Below, in pieces: positions 19,228 to 29,521 of a stretch of DNA of 64,000 nt. A program made the translations under genes and the position numbers. This DNA is from Aurantiochytrium sp. KH105 (taxonomy: Eukaryota > Sar > Bigyra > Thraustochytrida > Thraustochytriidae), in contig BGKB01000189.1 in the NCBI GenBank assembly GCA_003116975.1, positions 90,283 through 154,282 of the forward strand, read 5' to 3'. A model generated the notes under the pieces. The model saw nothing but the letters and a program-made list of their open reading frames with translations. It was not told the DNA's origin and searched no databases. Each line of letters opens with the position of its first letter. Position 1 is the stretch's first letter.

Positions 19228-22200
19228 TTAGTCATACCCAGGAGAATCCGGATCTTCGGCGGAATCCATAGACGATTGGCCTTCTTCTTTCAAAGGGGCG
19301 TCCTTGTCACGCAGAAAAACGTCGCGAACAGGAGCGAGGGGGTAAAGAACACCATAAGGCTTTTCGTTGTCTTTATGAATCCGGTACGCAAAGCCACCAT
19401 GCGGGCAAAATTTCCGATACTCTTCCGGCAATAGCACCTCACCACCGAAAACGAAACAGAATTCTACTTTTGTCGCATCTTTGGGCTTGAGATGATTCAC
19501 CGTCACTTCGGACCAGCGCTCGTCGCGCGCTAGCCTATCCACTGAATTATTGGGGAGCTGGTACGGCCCGACGAAGCTAAGCGCAATTCCGACCGTCAAA
19601 GCTGAGGCTGACACGAAGTGCCGTTGTTCGTCAAAGTAGAGAAAACCGCCATAATGAAGGAAACGAAGGACCGTGTCATCGTATCGCTGATGATCGAACC
19701 AGTCCAGAACTCCAGTACCAAGGTTATCGAGTGGGAAAGCATAGCAAAAGTAGCGTGCCTCAGGCGGGATGTACCAGAATCTCTGAAGGAGGCGTGTGTT
19801 GCTCGCATCAGATGCGCGCACAGTGATTGGCCAAATCTTGCTGATAGGTCCTGTCATGCGGCTCACGACTGAGTTTTCTGGTTTCCATAAAGTGTAGATC
19901 GAGTCAAAGTAGTCCGGGCAAATAAACTCGTACTTGTTCCAGCGAAAGTCGATCTTGAGATTCAGACGGCGTGTGGGCATGATGCCAAATGTCGGTAGCG
20001 CAACGACGGGACTACATTCTGGAGATTGAAGAAAAGACATTGGTTCCAGTTTTCTGAACACGTTGTTGGATGAGCCAATGTAGTCCACGATTCCTCGAAG
20101 GCCACCCGCCTTTTTGTTTGCGACGATCACGCTTGATACCATCTCAAGAAGCTCATCACATTGTTTGCAATCACGATCCTCCATATCCGGATACATGAAA
20201 CCTCGGATTTCCGGAGTGAGCTCCTTCCGGAAACGAGCGCGACGGACAAAATCTACAAGGCTGACGACTAACGTCAGGAAAACCATTGAAGCTTGGTCGT
20301 TGTATTTGATCACAGCACCTGCGAAATGTTCCAGCTCTTCGCGCTTTTGGCGAATTAGATCGATGCGCGATGAAACCTTGTCTTCGTGCGAAAATGAGTC
20401 ACCGTCCTCTTCGCTGGAGTGGCTCGTAATACAGGGCCAGCACGATGGTGACTTTTGTGAGGAAGTCGAGGGTGCATCATAGTGTTCGAGTTGAAGGTCC
20501 AGCTGTTCGAGATAGAACCTAAAAAGCATTTGAGGGTGGTCAATCTGCGCCACCTCAAGATCAGGCATCTTCACAGATTCAAAGAATGCGTCCGCGTCAG
20601 CTAATTTGACGAACGTTTCTCCTAAACTGATGGTTTGAAGAGAATGGCAGTGTTCTTCGAGACACGTTGCGGACATCAATTTCTCTGCACCCGAAAGACG
20701 CAGTTCACGCAAGAACCGAGTCTTTTCGCTCAACTTCTTGAGGCACTCGTCCGTGAATGACTTTGCCCCTTCCAATGAGAGAACGCGGATGTACGGGTTG
20801 ACTTCTTTTGCAAACTCCTTCCAGTCTTCAAGAGGTCGTTTGTCCCAAGCGAGCACGTTGCCAAGCTTGAGTGTTTGGAGGAGTGAACATCGCTTGACCA
20901 ATTCAATGAGGGGCTTTGACTCTTGAATGGAAAGAAAAGCGTCGTTCCCTTCCCTCTCCTTGAAAAGGGCATCCACATCGAGATTAAGTGAGCGCAAAGC
21001 TGTGCAATACTTCGCAATGTCGTCCAGGACTTCGACTTTGAGATCAGGAAGGTCGCGAAGACTGAGACGCCAGAGACTTCTTTTGGAGGACTTTAACACG
21101 TGGCCGACTCCTTCGGCCGTGATCTTGATGCAGCCATCTAGAACGACCGATCCGAGTGTGATGCACCTGTTGTCTTGAAAGTGCTTGAGTCCTTCGTCCG
21201 TGATGTTCACACAGAAGCTGAGATTGAGGTTCTGTAGGTTCGGACACATGGCCGAAATGACCTTTAGGACCTCGTCGTTGGTGCTGATGCAATCTGTGAG
21301 ATCCAGCGAACGTATACTTCGAAAAAGGGTTCGGCTGTCCATTCGCTTGAAGAACAATGTATTCAGAGACCAGAGAACGGAGGATACTGAGCCAGAGACG
21401 CCTCGAACTACCTTATTCGCTGTGTGATATGCACGGTGTGCGAAGCGATTCGTCACAGCAAATCCGAGATCATCAAGCGGAGTTCCTTCGGTTACAATAT
21501 GTGCTCCTAGGCAATCGTGGAAATGCGCGTACGCTCTGTATGAGGCTAAGTTCGGCACTTCCCAAAGCAGCGAGTGGCCCAAGGTCGGAGCCGCGAGAGC
21601 CACTTTGACTACGAATTCGAAGAGCCAAAGTCCGCGTCGAAGGTACCCGTTCATTTTTGAGCCATAGTCAAAGTTGAAGTACCGGCACAGTGTCTTGGCC
21701 ACCAACTTTGTCCCCCCGTGAAACTCAACGCCTTTGTCGTATGTCCCGGCCTTCGAAAAGGCTTTTATACCCGATGCCCGCTGATCCCGGTTATTTTTTT
21801 CAGTTTCAAGCGCACGGGAGATTTTTAGATCAATGTCGTGATTCGCTTCAAGCACGAGGTGACGAGCGTAAACTATGTTGCGGAGGCCGGGAACGTCATG
21901 TAAGAGCTCGACCGCCTCGATGAGCTGCCGACCGGCTGAGACCAGCGAACTGATCAGAGCCAGCCAGTAAACAAACTCAAAGTGTCCTCCTTCGAACGTG
22001 AGAATGAAGATGAACTCGACTACGATTTGCGGAATGTCCTGAATGAGAAGAACAAAAGCCGTCAAGATAGACATCTTTGCAGCCTTAAAGTCCGCTTTCG
22101 CTTGCGTCGCAATAGGATCCTTTACGAAACTATCTTCCGTGTCGCCAATGACATTGTAGCTTAGCGACTCCTGGATCTTGAAAGATTCCTTCACGAGATC

Positions 22201-23604
22201 ATTGAAGCCCGTGTTTGGCTCGATGATCGCAAGCAAGACACCAAAAAGGTATTTCCGCTTGCGAGTTTTGTCCTTCCAGTCTACCATCCTCCACTCCCAA
22301 AGCCCGATCAAAAAGCGCAGGGTAAAAGTGAGAATGAGAGCAGCGAGGGACACGACATAGAGAAATGCGTTTGCCGTTCCGAGAAGCGGTCTGAGCTGGA
22401 TGATGAGAAAGGCAAAATCCGAACCAAGATTGGTAATCTCAAGAAAAGCGTCAAAGGTGGCCCCGTAGATGCGCTGTCGCTCGCGTTTCAAAAACGTATG
22501 GGGAATGGCGTACACCCGGGGCGCAATGTGGTTGTACTTTCTGTCGAGACGTTTTTTGAACCAGGAAGGAAGAAAGACCATGTTGAAATTCCACCACAGC
22601 GCATCAGCAACCGCCAAGAAGAAAGACGTGACGACGGACCACACCCACCAAAGGAACGGGAAGCGAGACGTTTCGTCTTTGGCTTCTACTCGCGACTTCA
22701 TCGACGTCGTAGACAAAGCGTACTGGCGTCCTGTTCCCATATTTTTAAGTGAGTCGTCCTGCACTTGATGCTCTTGCAGAGGCACAGTTCCCTTTTCTTT
22801 TGTGAGCGCGGCTCGAGCATCTTTGGCGGCTTGCATGATTTCCACGTGTTTGCTCGTATATACTTCGCGAAGGAATTCCATCTTGTTCAGCATCTTGGAG
22901 ATCACCTGCAGAAAGTCTTCCAGGTCGTTGAGAAGAACCTCTGTCATTCGACTGTCGATGTAGCGGATTTGGTTCTTTTGTGGGTGTTTCATTGGCAGCT
23001 CGTGGTCATCACCATCGCTAATGTAGTAATCAAGGTTGGCAAGGCGCTTTCCAACGTCCACCACGGACTGGACGAGCATGGGGTCGTAAAGAAAGGCACC
23101 CTTCTCAATTTCACGGACGTGCTCGTGCGTGAAGAACGGTTTCCGCTCATCTCGGGCCGACAAAGACATGTCGACCTTGAGACCGGCATCATAGAATGTT
23201 CTGGCACCATCCTCTGTTCCCTTTCCTTTGGGCTTGAGCATGACTGTTCCAGAGGGAAGTAGGCCTTGTCGTCTGACCAGGTGGTCTGCAGCTTCGGCGA
23301 TTTCATTTTGCACATTTTCAACTTGCTCGCGATAGTTGGTCGCAACAAGGTCTTTCAAGGCCACGCGCTCAGGCGCCTGTTCTCGACGCGTTGGAAGACA
23401 GCAACGGCAAGACTCAGCTCCGCGCAGCGAGTCATGATCGCTGCCGTCATCTTCAATGTTATCGTGTTGTTCCTTCGAGCTCGTGCTGTCCCCGTCGTGC
23501 ACACACACCGCGACGAGGTCCTCGACGTCAACATGCGAGTCCATGTGGCCTTCGCCATCGCCCATCATCCATTCCAAGCGCTCCCAAAGGAATTTCGCCG
23601 CCAT
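19228..23604 (-). CDS. gene D: multi-pass membrane LRR protein, paralogue
   Basis: Single exon; 1458 aa from the ATG at 23604 (MAAKFLWERLEW), chosen because it aligns with the start of gene C. The frame stays open for 93 more codons upstream, but these are Arg/Gly/Glu-rich and cover a (TCCTC)n tract. Order: Cys cluster CRCCLP; RRQGLLPSGT; FFTHEHVREIEKG to RLANLDYYISD; DSRMTEVLLND; membrane domain with IQDIPQ; Cys-LRRs with CPNLQNLNLSFC; linker with LVDFVRRARFR; C-terminal RRLNLKIDFRWN, FLHYGGFLYFD. Two normally invariant places differ: the GDAVGSFVKDP loop reads GDTEDSFVKDP, and TTLSFNGPFKL reads IALSFVGPYQL. Function unknown. Confidence 0.85.
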   Translation of the reverse strand: MAAKFLWERLEWMMGDGEGHMDSHVDVEDLVAVCVHDGDSTSSKEQHDNIEDDGSDHDSLRGAESCRCCLPTRREQAPERVALKDLVATNYREQVENVQNEIAEAADHLVRRQGLLPSGTVMLKPKGKGTEDGARTFYDAGLKVDMSLSARDERKPFFTHEHVREIEKGAFLYDPMLVQSVVDVGKRLANLDYYISDGDDHELPMKHPQKNQIRYIDSRMTEVLLNDLEDFLQVISKMLNKMEFLREVYTSKHVEIMQAAKDARAALTKEKGTVPLQEHQVQDDSLKNMGTGRQYALSTTSMKSRVEAKDETSRFPFLWWVWSVVTSFFLAVADALWWNFNMVFLPSWFKKRLDRKYNHIAPRVYAIPHTFLKRERQRIYGATFDAFLEITNLGSDFAFLIIQLRPLLGTANAFLYVVSLAALILTFTLRFLIGLWEWRMVDWKDKTRKRKYLFGVLLAIIEPNTGFNDLVKESFKIQESLSYNVIGDTEDSFVKDPIATQAKADFKAAKMSILTAFVLLIQDIPQIVVEFIFILTFEGGHFEFVYWLALISSLVSAGRQLIEAVELLHDVPGLRNIVYARHLVLEANHDIDLKISRALETEKNNRDQRASGIKAFSKAGTYDKGVEFHGGTKLVAKTLCRYFNFDYGSKMNGYLRRGLWLFEFVVKVALAAPTLGHSLLWEVPNLASYRAYAHFHDCLGAHIVTEGTPLDDLGFAVTNRFAHRAYHTANKVVRGVSGSVSSVLWSLNTLFFKRMDSRTLFRSIRSLDLTDCISTNDEVLKVISAMCPNLQNLNLSFCVNITDEGLKHFQDNRCITLGSVVLDGCIKITAEGVGHVLKSSKRSLWRLSLRDLPDLKVEVLDDIAKYCTALRSLNLDVDALFKEREGNDAFLSIQESKPLIELVKRCSLLQTLKLGNVLAWDKRPLEDWKEFAKEVNPYIRVLSLEGAKSFTDECLKKLSEKTRFLRELRLSGAEKLMSATCLEEHCHSLQTISLGETFVKLADADAFFESVKMPDLEVAQIDHPQMLFRFYLEQLDLQLEHYDAPSTSSQKSPSCWPCITSHSSEEDGDSFSHEDKVSSRIDLIRQKREELEHFAGAVIKYNDQASMVFLTLVVSLVDFVRRARFRKELTPEIRGFMYPDMEDRDCKQCDELLEMVSSVIVANKKAGGLRGIVDYIGSSNNVFRKLEPMSFLQSPECSPVVALPTFGIMPTRRLNLKIDFRWNKYEFICPDYFDSIYTLWKPENSVVSRMTGPISKIWPITVRASDASNTRLLQRFWYIPPEARYFCYAFPLDNLGTGVLDWFDHQRYDDTVLRFLHYGGFLYFDEQRHFVSASALTVGIALSFVGPYQLPNNSVDRLARDERWSEVTVNHLKPKDATKVEFCFVFGGEVLLPEEYRKFCPHGGFAYRIHKDNEKPYGVLYPLAPVRDVFLRDKDAPLKEEGQSSMDSAEDPDSPGYD

Positions 23605-24413
23605 CGCGCTTGCCACGTCCGCAAGCCGCCTCTGCGCAGCCCGCCGGCCGTCCGTCCCAAGGCTTGCGAGCTGTGCTTGCGCGATAAGCTCTCGGCCCTG
23701 GTCTCTTCCGCTGCCCGGTCCACAGCCGAGCAGCGGGAGAGACACGCGCAAGACTGACTGGGCGAGCGACGGGCGGGCCTCTTCGCGCGCGCCTCTCCTC
23801 TCCTCTCCTCTCCTCTCCTCTCCTCTCGTCCGCGCCGCGCCGCGCAGTGCCCAGCGCCAAGGCTCTTTACTTGTTTGCTTCAAGTTGTTTGGCGTGCCTT
23901 TTCACGCGCGGCACGAGCGGGCAACTGAGTCGCGCGCGTGCGAAGTGCGTGGACGACGAGTAGAAACTTGTTTTGCAAGCTAAACCATGGGGTGGTAAAC
24001 AAACATGTGCGCGGGCGTGCGAGGCGAGACGGCCAGCGGCGCCCGCGCGAGCCTGATTCCCTGTCGCGGAGGGGTGACGGGGAGCGGGCGCTACGCTGCT
24101 GCTACTGTCCGAAAGCGATTTTGTGTTGTTTTTTAAAGTTGGATTGACTGTGAGACATGTTACGAAGAATCCATTTTCTGTGGGCTCGCGCGACTGACTG
24201 CGAGGACAAGCGCAGCAGCAGACAGCCAAAGACAAAGAACTAAATGAAGTTCAGAGACCACGATGAGGACGCTGGTGATGATGACAATAAATGCCCACGC
24301 CATAAAAAGACATAATTATCAGTCAGCAAAAAAAGGAGAAGAGAAAAAGCTTGATAATGTTGGAATGGAATGGAATCGAATGAGGGAAAGAAAGGAGAGA
24401 AAACGACACTTCA
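23605..24413. other. intergenic D-E, no gene
   Basis: Presumed 5' flank of gene D and 3' flank of gene E. It holds a (TCCTC)n tract (about 23792-23826) and GC-rich unique sequence. Only short chance frames are seen. Confidence 0.6.
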
Positions 24414-27400
24414 TCAAGCCTCCTCGGGAAGAAAGACATCAATGACAGTCGTGAGGCTGTAAAGGTAAGCGAGCGAACGCCCGTCATCATATGTGAAGCG
24501 GTACGCGAAGCAGCCATGCTGACAGTGGCGTTGGCGGAGCGTTTTGGGAAGCACAGTTTCGCCACTGAAAATGTAGCAGAACTCAGTATTCGGCCCGTCT
24601 AATGGCATCAGCGTCGGGATGGTGACACGCTGCCATCGCTCCTCTGCATCCAGTCTCGCGATCGACTCCTCGGGCAGCTTGAATGGTCCGTTGAAACTAA
24701 GCGTTGTCCCCACTGTCAATGCCGAGGCTGCTACAAAGTGCATGTTGGCGTCAAAGTACAAATAGCCACCAAACTGCAGAAATCTACGCGTTGTGTCCTC
24801 GTAGCGCTGATTTTGGAGCCAATCCAATTTATTGGAGTCTAGGCCCTTCAAAGGGTACGCCCAGCAGTAGAATCTTGCGCTCGGCGGAATGCACCAATAG
24901 CGTTGAAGAAGCCGAGTGATCTTGTTGTCCCCCTTGCTAACGGTGACAGCACTAAAGGGACTAATGTTACCCTTGAGCTTGGTCGGATTGGCCTCGCCTT
25001 GATCAGCAAGCGTAAATACCGGCTCGAAGACGTCCGAACAGATAAATTCGTACGTGTTGTCCGCAAAGTCGATGTTGAGATTCAAGCGCCGCGTGGACAT
25101 AATTCCGAATGAGTTCAGCGCAACGAATGGGGGCTTGATAGGACGGTATACCGGCGCGATGTGAAGCGATCGCCGCTCGCGCGCCTCCGAGAGCATGCGT
25201 TTCATATCATCAATTAATTTTGCTCCTCTGTCGAGCTCACGGTCCTCTAATTCTGCCTTCCAATCGAGAAACTCCGCGGTTGAAAGCTGCTTGCGCGCAC
25301 GGATACGGCGTACGTAGTCAACAAGCCCAACCACAAGGGCTAGAGCCGCTGTTGCAGGTTGCTCGTTGTAGACGAGCATGTTGGCAAGTGTTCCCTTTTT
25401 GAGCTCGTTGTGCAACTTGGAAATTTCCTCCACGTGATCTTCGAATATGCCCTCCTTGTCATTCGCAGCGTCGTAAACGTCGAGATCTTGCACCACTCCT
25501 TGTTGCGCTTCGGAGTCGCTACAACACCGAAGAGGGAAGCAGATGGCCAAATGCCCATCCGCGTTCCTTGAAGAAGGCCTTGCACTGTAATTGCTCAGCG
25601 CGCGAAGCTGTCCATCCAGTTGCGCGGTGTAGAACTTGAGGAGCTGCGAAGGGTGGTCGATTTGGACGACTTCAATATCCGGCATCCATTTCGACAAAAA
25701 GAAGTCGTTTGCCTCGTCAAGAGAGACCCGCGTGCCACCAAGGCTCAAGACCGTGAGAGAAGGAGTGTTCTCCAAGAGACAGTCTGCCGTTTCAAGGTTC
25801 TTTGCACACGAGAGTCGCAATTCGCGCAAAAAGGGTGTGCGATCCGTGAGCTTTTCCAAGCGATCTCCCGTCACTGCAGGCGATCCCGCGAGCGAGAGGC
25901 TGCGAATGTACGGGCTCACGTGCTCTACAAATTGTTTCCACTCATGATCTGTGGTCAAGCTTTGTCCGAGAACGTTGCTAAGCCTGAGCGTGCGCAGCGT
26001 CGAGCCGCACCTCTTCATGAGGCCGATGAGAGCGTCGCTATTCCTGATCAGAAGAAAGTTCCCGCCTCCAAGCCCGTGCTCTCGAAAGACAACGTCGACA
26101 TCCAGATTGAGCGAACGAATATTTGTGCAATGATCTCCAATGTGCTTGAGCACGTTTTCCGTGAGCCGAGGGAGATCGCGCAGGCTGAGGCGCCAAAGGT
26201 TGCGAGCCGCACATCTGGTAATTGAGCCAACACCCGTGTCCGTGACCTGGACACAGCCATCGAGAACGACAGAGCCCAGCGCCAGGCACTTGTGTGTTTC
26301 AAAGGCACGAAGGCCCGTGTCTGTGACATCAACGCAAAAGCTGAGATTGAGGTTTTGCAAGTTTGGGCACTTGGCGGCAACGAGCGAGATGATGCTGTCA
26401 TTGATGCTGACGCAGTCCGTGAGCTCGAGCGAGCGAATACTCTTGTAGAGCGTACGGGTGTTCATGCGAGCAAATAAAGGCGCAAAAATCGGCCACTCAT
26501 TCAGGTTCGGAGTCGAAGAGACGCTTCGCGTCGTCTTGCCGCCTAAAATGGACCCACACAGGAAATCCGTGAGACGAGGAGAGATGTTGGTGGTCTCTTC
26601 TGCGTCACCGGCTTGTTCCGTCTTGACCAGGTCAAATGGCTTTCCTTCAAAGACGATCGATTCGCTCAGTGTATCGCGAAAATGCTCGAAGGACTCCCTC
26701 GAGCTCTGGATCGACGGATCCCAAAGAAGCGACACACCCAAGGTGACGGGCGCCAAAAGGATTTTCATCAACCAGTTAGCCGCCCAAATCAGAACGTGTG
26801 AGCACCAATTCTGCTTCGTAGTACGTTCGTAATCAAAAAACTCTGTGAGGGCCTTGGAGACGAGGCGATGTCCGTCGGAGAACTCGACCTCGTTGTCATC
26901 GCCTGCGGATATCGTCCCCTCGATCTCCCTATTCTTTTCGAGCGCCTTGACGACTCGCTTGTCCATGTCATTGTTCGGATTAAAAACAAGGTGACGCAGC
27001 AGCACCAAGTTGCGCAGGCCGGGAATATCGCCGAGGAGCTGCAGGGCCTCGATGACTTGGCGAGCCGCAGACAGAATCGAGGTCGCGAGGGCAAACCAGT
27101 ACACGTATTCAAAATGTCCTCCCTGGAAATTGAGAATGTAGAGCATCTCGACGACAATCTGGGGTATATCCTGTACCAATAGAACGGCGGCGGTGAGAAT
27201 CGACATGCGCGCGGCCTTGTAATCAGCCTTGGCTTGCGTCGCAATTGGGTCCTTGACAAAACTTCCCACGGCATCACCGATAATGTTGAAGCCCAGAGAC
27301 TCTTTCACCTTGTACGACTCCTTCACAAGATCGTTGAATCCAGAGTTGGGCTCAACAAGAGCAACGAGTAGACCGAAAAAGTACTTTTGCACACGGCGCT

Positions 27401-28466
27401 TGTCCTTCCAATCGACCAGGTGTCTGTCCCACAGTCCAATTAAGAGGCGCAAGAAGAATGTGAGCCCAAGTGCGGCGATAGACACGTAAAAAAGAGCCTC
27501 GGATGAAGTGCCGACGAGGGGTAAAAGCGACGAAAAGACAAAGACAATGTCTGTGCCCAAGTTGGCCACTTCCAGGCTTGCGTCGAAGATGGCTCCGTAT
27601 TGCCGAAGACGATTGTTCTTTTCAAACATATGAGGCAACGAATAGGTCCGAGGCGCCGGATGCTGGCTCTTTTTATCAATGCTCCTCTTGTAGTGGGCTG
27701 GGTAAAGTTTCCTCCCGAGAAGCGATCGGCCCGAGTCGAACAGGTAGACGAGCTGTCTCCAAGCAATCGACGACCATGTAAAGGCAGTTGGGGATGTTTG
27801 GTTGCTCGCTTTGCCCTGAGCTTCCTGCATGATCTGCAGGTGGGTATCCGAGTGGTACTCTTGCAGAAATTCCATCTTGTGGATCATTTTGGAGATCACT
27901 TGAAGAAAATCCTCGACGTCACTAAGCAGCGCCTCCGTCATGCGAGCGTCAATGTAGCGCACTTCACTATCGTCTGCGACTCTTTGGAAAGATCCTTTTC
28001 GAGCGAAGGGTCGCTCGCTCACGTAGTGGTCGAGGTTCGCGAGGCGCGCGCCAATGTCGACGACGGACTGTACGAGGTCCGGGTCGTAAATGAACCTGCC
28101 CTCCTCGATGGCCTTTACGTGGGCGTGCGTGAGATAGTTGAGCTCTTTGGTTTTTCCATGGTTGACGACGACCTCGCCGGCAGGTGAAGAGCCCTGCTCC
28201 CTGATCAGATTCAAGGCTTTCACATCATTTTGCTTGTCCTGCTCCTCCACGTTTCGAATAGCCTCGTCGGCCTCTGCAGGATTCTCGTTGAGCCTGGCCA
28301 GGCTCGTCTGCTTCACCAGCCCTCGCCGGCTCGGGCCTGCACCGCGCGTCGAGCCCCCTCGCGTCGAGCCGCCCCGCATTAGCACGGGCCGCGGCGCCGG
28401 CGGCATCTCCACGTCCACCTCGGGCACGTGCACGTCTTCGGCGCCATCTTCCTCGATCCCCTTCAT
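24414..28466 (-). CDS. gene E: multi-pass membrane LRR protein, paralogue
   Basis: Single exon, 1350 aa from the ATG at 28466; the frame opens slightly upstream at a GTG, which is not used. The N-terminus is shorter than in A-D, with a GGSTRGGSTRG repeat and no clear Cys cluster. The RRQG motif is degenerate (REQGSSPAGE). YLTHAHVKAIEEG, RLANLDHYVSE and DARMTEALLSD follow. The membrane domain keeps GDAVGSFVKDPIATQAK and VQDIPQ. Cys-LRRs have CPNLQNLNLSFC. The linker has LVDYVRRIRAR. The C-terminal module has RRLNLNIDF, FLQFGGYLYFD and TTLSFNGPFKL. More diverged than A-D. It is arranged head to head with gene F. Function unknown. Confidence 0.85.
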   Translation of the reverse strand: MKGIEEDGAEDVHVPEVDVEMPPAPRPVLMRGGSTRGGSTRGAGPSRRGLVKQTSLARLNENPAEADEAIRNVEEQDKQNDVKALNLIREQGSSPAGEVVVNHGKTKELNYLTHAHVKAIEEGRFIYDPDLVQSVVDIGARLANLDHYVSERPFARKGSFQRVADDSEVRYIDARMTEALLSDVEDFLQVISKMIHKMEFLQEYHSDTHLQIMQEAQGKASNQTSPTAFTWSSIAWRQLVYLFDSGRSLLGRKLYPAHYKRSIDKKSQHPAPRTYSLPHMFEKNNRLRQYGAIFDASLEVANLGTDIVFVFSSLLPLVGTSSEALFYVSIAALGLTFFLRLLIGLWDRHLVDWKDKRRVQKYFFGLLVALVEPNSGFNDLVKESYKVKESLGFNIIGDAVGSFVKDPIATQAKADYKAARMSILTAAVLLVQDIPQIVVEMLYILNFQGGHFEYVYWFALATSILSAARQVIEALQLLGDIPGLRNLVLLRHLVFNPNNDMDKRVVKALEKNREIEGTISAGDDNEVEFSDGHRLVSKALTEFFDYERTTKQNWCSHVLIWAANWLMKILLAPVTLGVSLLWDPSIQSSRESFEHFRDTLSESIVFEGKPFDLVKTEQAGDAEETTNISPRLTDFLCGSILGGKTTRSVSSTPNLNEWPIFAPLFARMNTRTLYKSIRSLELTDCVSINDSIISLVAAKCPNLQNLNLSFCVDVTDTGLRAFETHKCLALGSVVLDGCVQVTDTGVGSITRCAARNLWRLSLRDLPRLTENVLKHIGDHCTNIRSLNLDVDVVFREHGLGGGNFLLIRNSDALIGLMKRCGSTLRTLRLSNVLGQSLTTDHEWKQFVEHVSPYIRSLSLAGSPAVTGDRLEKLTDRTPFLRELRLSCAKNLETADCLLENTPSLTVLSLGGTRVSLDEANDFFLSKWMPDIEVVQIDHPSQLLKFYTAQLDGQLRALSNYSARPSSRNADGHLAICFPLRCCSDSEAQQGVVQDLDVYDAANDKEGIFEDHVEEISKLHNELKKGTLANMLVYNEQPATAALALVVGLVDYVRRIRARKQLSTAEFLDWKAELEDRELDRGAKLIDDMKRMLSEARERRSLHIAPVYRPIKPPFVALNSFGIMSTRRLNLNIDFADNTYEFICSDVFEPVFTLADQGEANPTKLKGNISPFSAVTVSKGDNKITRLLQRYWCIPPSARFYCWAYPLKGLDSNKLDWLQNQRYEDTTRRFLQFGGYLYFDANMHFVAASALTVGTTLSFNGPFKLPEESIARLDAEERWQRVTIPTLMPLDGPNTEFCYIFSGETVLPKTLRQRHCQHGCFAYRFTYDDGRSLAYLYSLTTVIDVFLPEEA

Positions 28467-29425
28467 CGCGCCGTCCTCGGGCTCGCGCCGCACGCCGCCC
28501 CTCCGGCCTCCTCCTCGCGCTCGCCGCGCTCCTCGCCGCGCTCCTTCCGGGTCTGCACCCGCCCTCGCCTCCTCTCCAGCGCGGGCGCGCGTATTTCTGT
28601 GTGCGGCTAGGCTCTTTGCTATTGCCTTTTTAGAGTTCGTACTTTCTCCGCCAGCTCGGGCCCCCGGTACACACCTTCCGCAGGCTAGGGCGTCCTACGG
28701 TTTATGGTAGCACACCGCCCGAGATGTGCAGCGCCGGGAAAGAATGGACGGCCCGCGGGGCCTCCCTCCCTCGCGCTGCTCGTCCACGAGTAGACTTGGA
28801 GAGCGGGGGAGGTGCCAGCCGGAGGGCTACGCAAAGCGGGGGCTTGAAGCAGCCAGGTGGTTTGTTTCAGCTTTGCGTCCGTGTGGTTGGTTGATGGCGA
28901 AGAATGGCGTCATGCTTCGCCGAGAGGCCCATTCATTCCATTCATCCCCAATCATTCAAGCATTCCTTCGTTCGTTCATTCACTCATTCCTTCGCCAGCT
29001 GCATCTAGTCTAGCCTAGAAGGCGAACTTTCGAAGATGTCAGCAACCAAGCGCCATCAGCAGTGCAGCTTGCAGCAGCAGCAGCAGCTCGCAGCCCTACG
29101 CGGCAATGGCGGGCGTAGTCATCATCGACGCGCGCAAGTGTGCACAGGTACTAGCAGGTAGCATAACGAGTAGTAGGCTTCAGGTAGAGCATACTATACG
29201 AGTATTGGCCGCCAACGACCGCCGCGACCCTGCCGCGCGCTCCTCGCATCGCTGCCGCGCTCGCTCCAAGAGGGAGGTCACGAGAAAGGAAATCGCGATT
29301 CAGCCGCGGCGCGGCGGCCCGCGTCGCAGCTGTCTGCGGCGCGGCAAACGACGACTTGCGCGGGGTAAAGGTCAGTCAACGTGCGAAGAAGAGCAGCCTC
29401 GTCGAGGCCGTCATCGAGGTGCACG

Positions 29426-29458
<33 letters not shown>

Positions 29459-29521
29459 ATATCGGAGCTTGGCAGGAGAGCAAAGGGCGAGAACGACCCG
29501 CCACCGGTGAACGTGGAGACG
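28467..29521. other. divergent E/F promoter region with CTG repeat
   Basis: Head-to-head intergenic region of about 1 kb with no gene. It holds CATTC-rich repeats (about 28928-28990), a CAG run near 29071-29086 and (CTG)10 at 29428-29457, 65 bp before the F start. The CTG run makes a poly-Cys stretch if the F frame is read from an earlier ATG (29381), so that start is not preferred. Confidence 0.6.

Noticed and set aside
29381..29521. Poly-Cys N-terminus on gene F
   Set aside because: Comes from the (CTG)10 run; the family-like sequence begins after the ATG at 29522.
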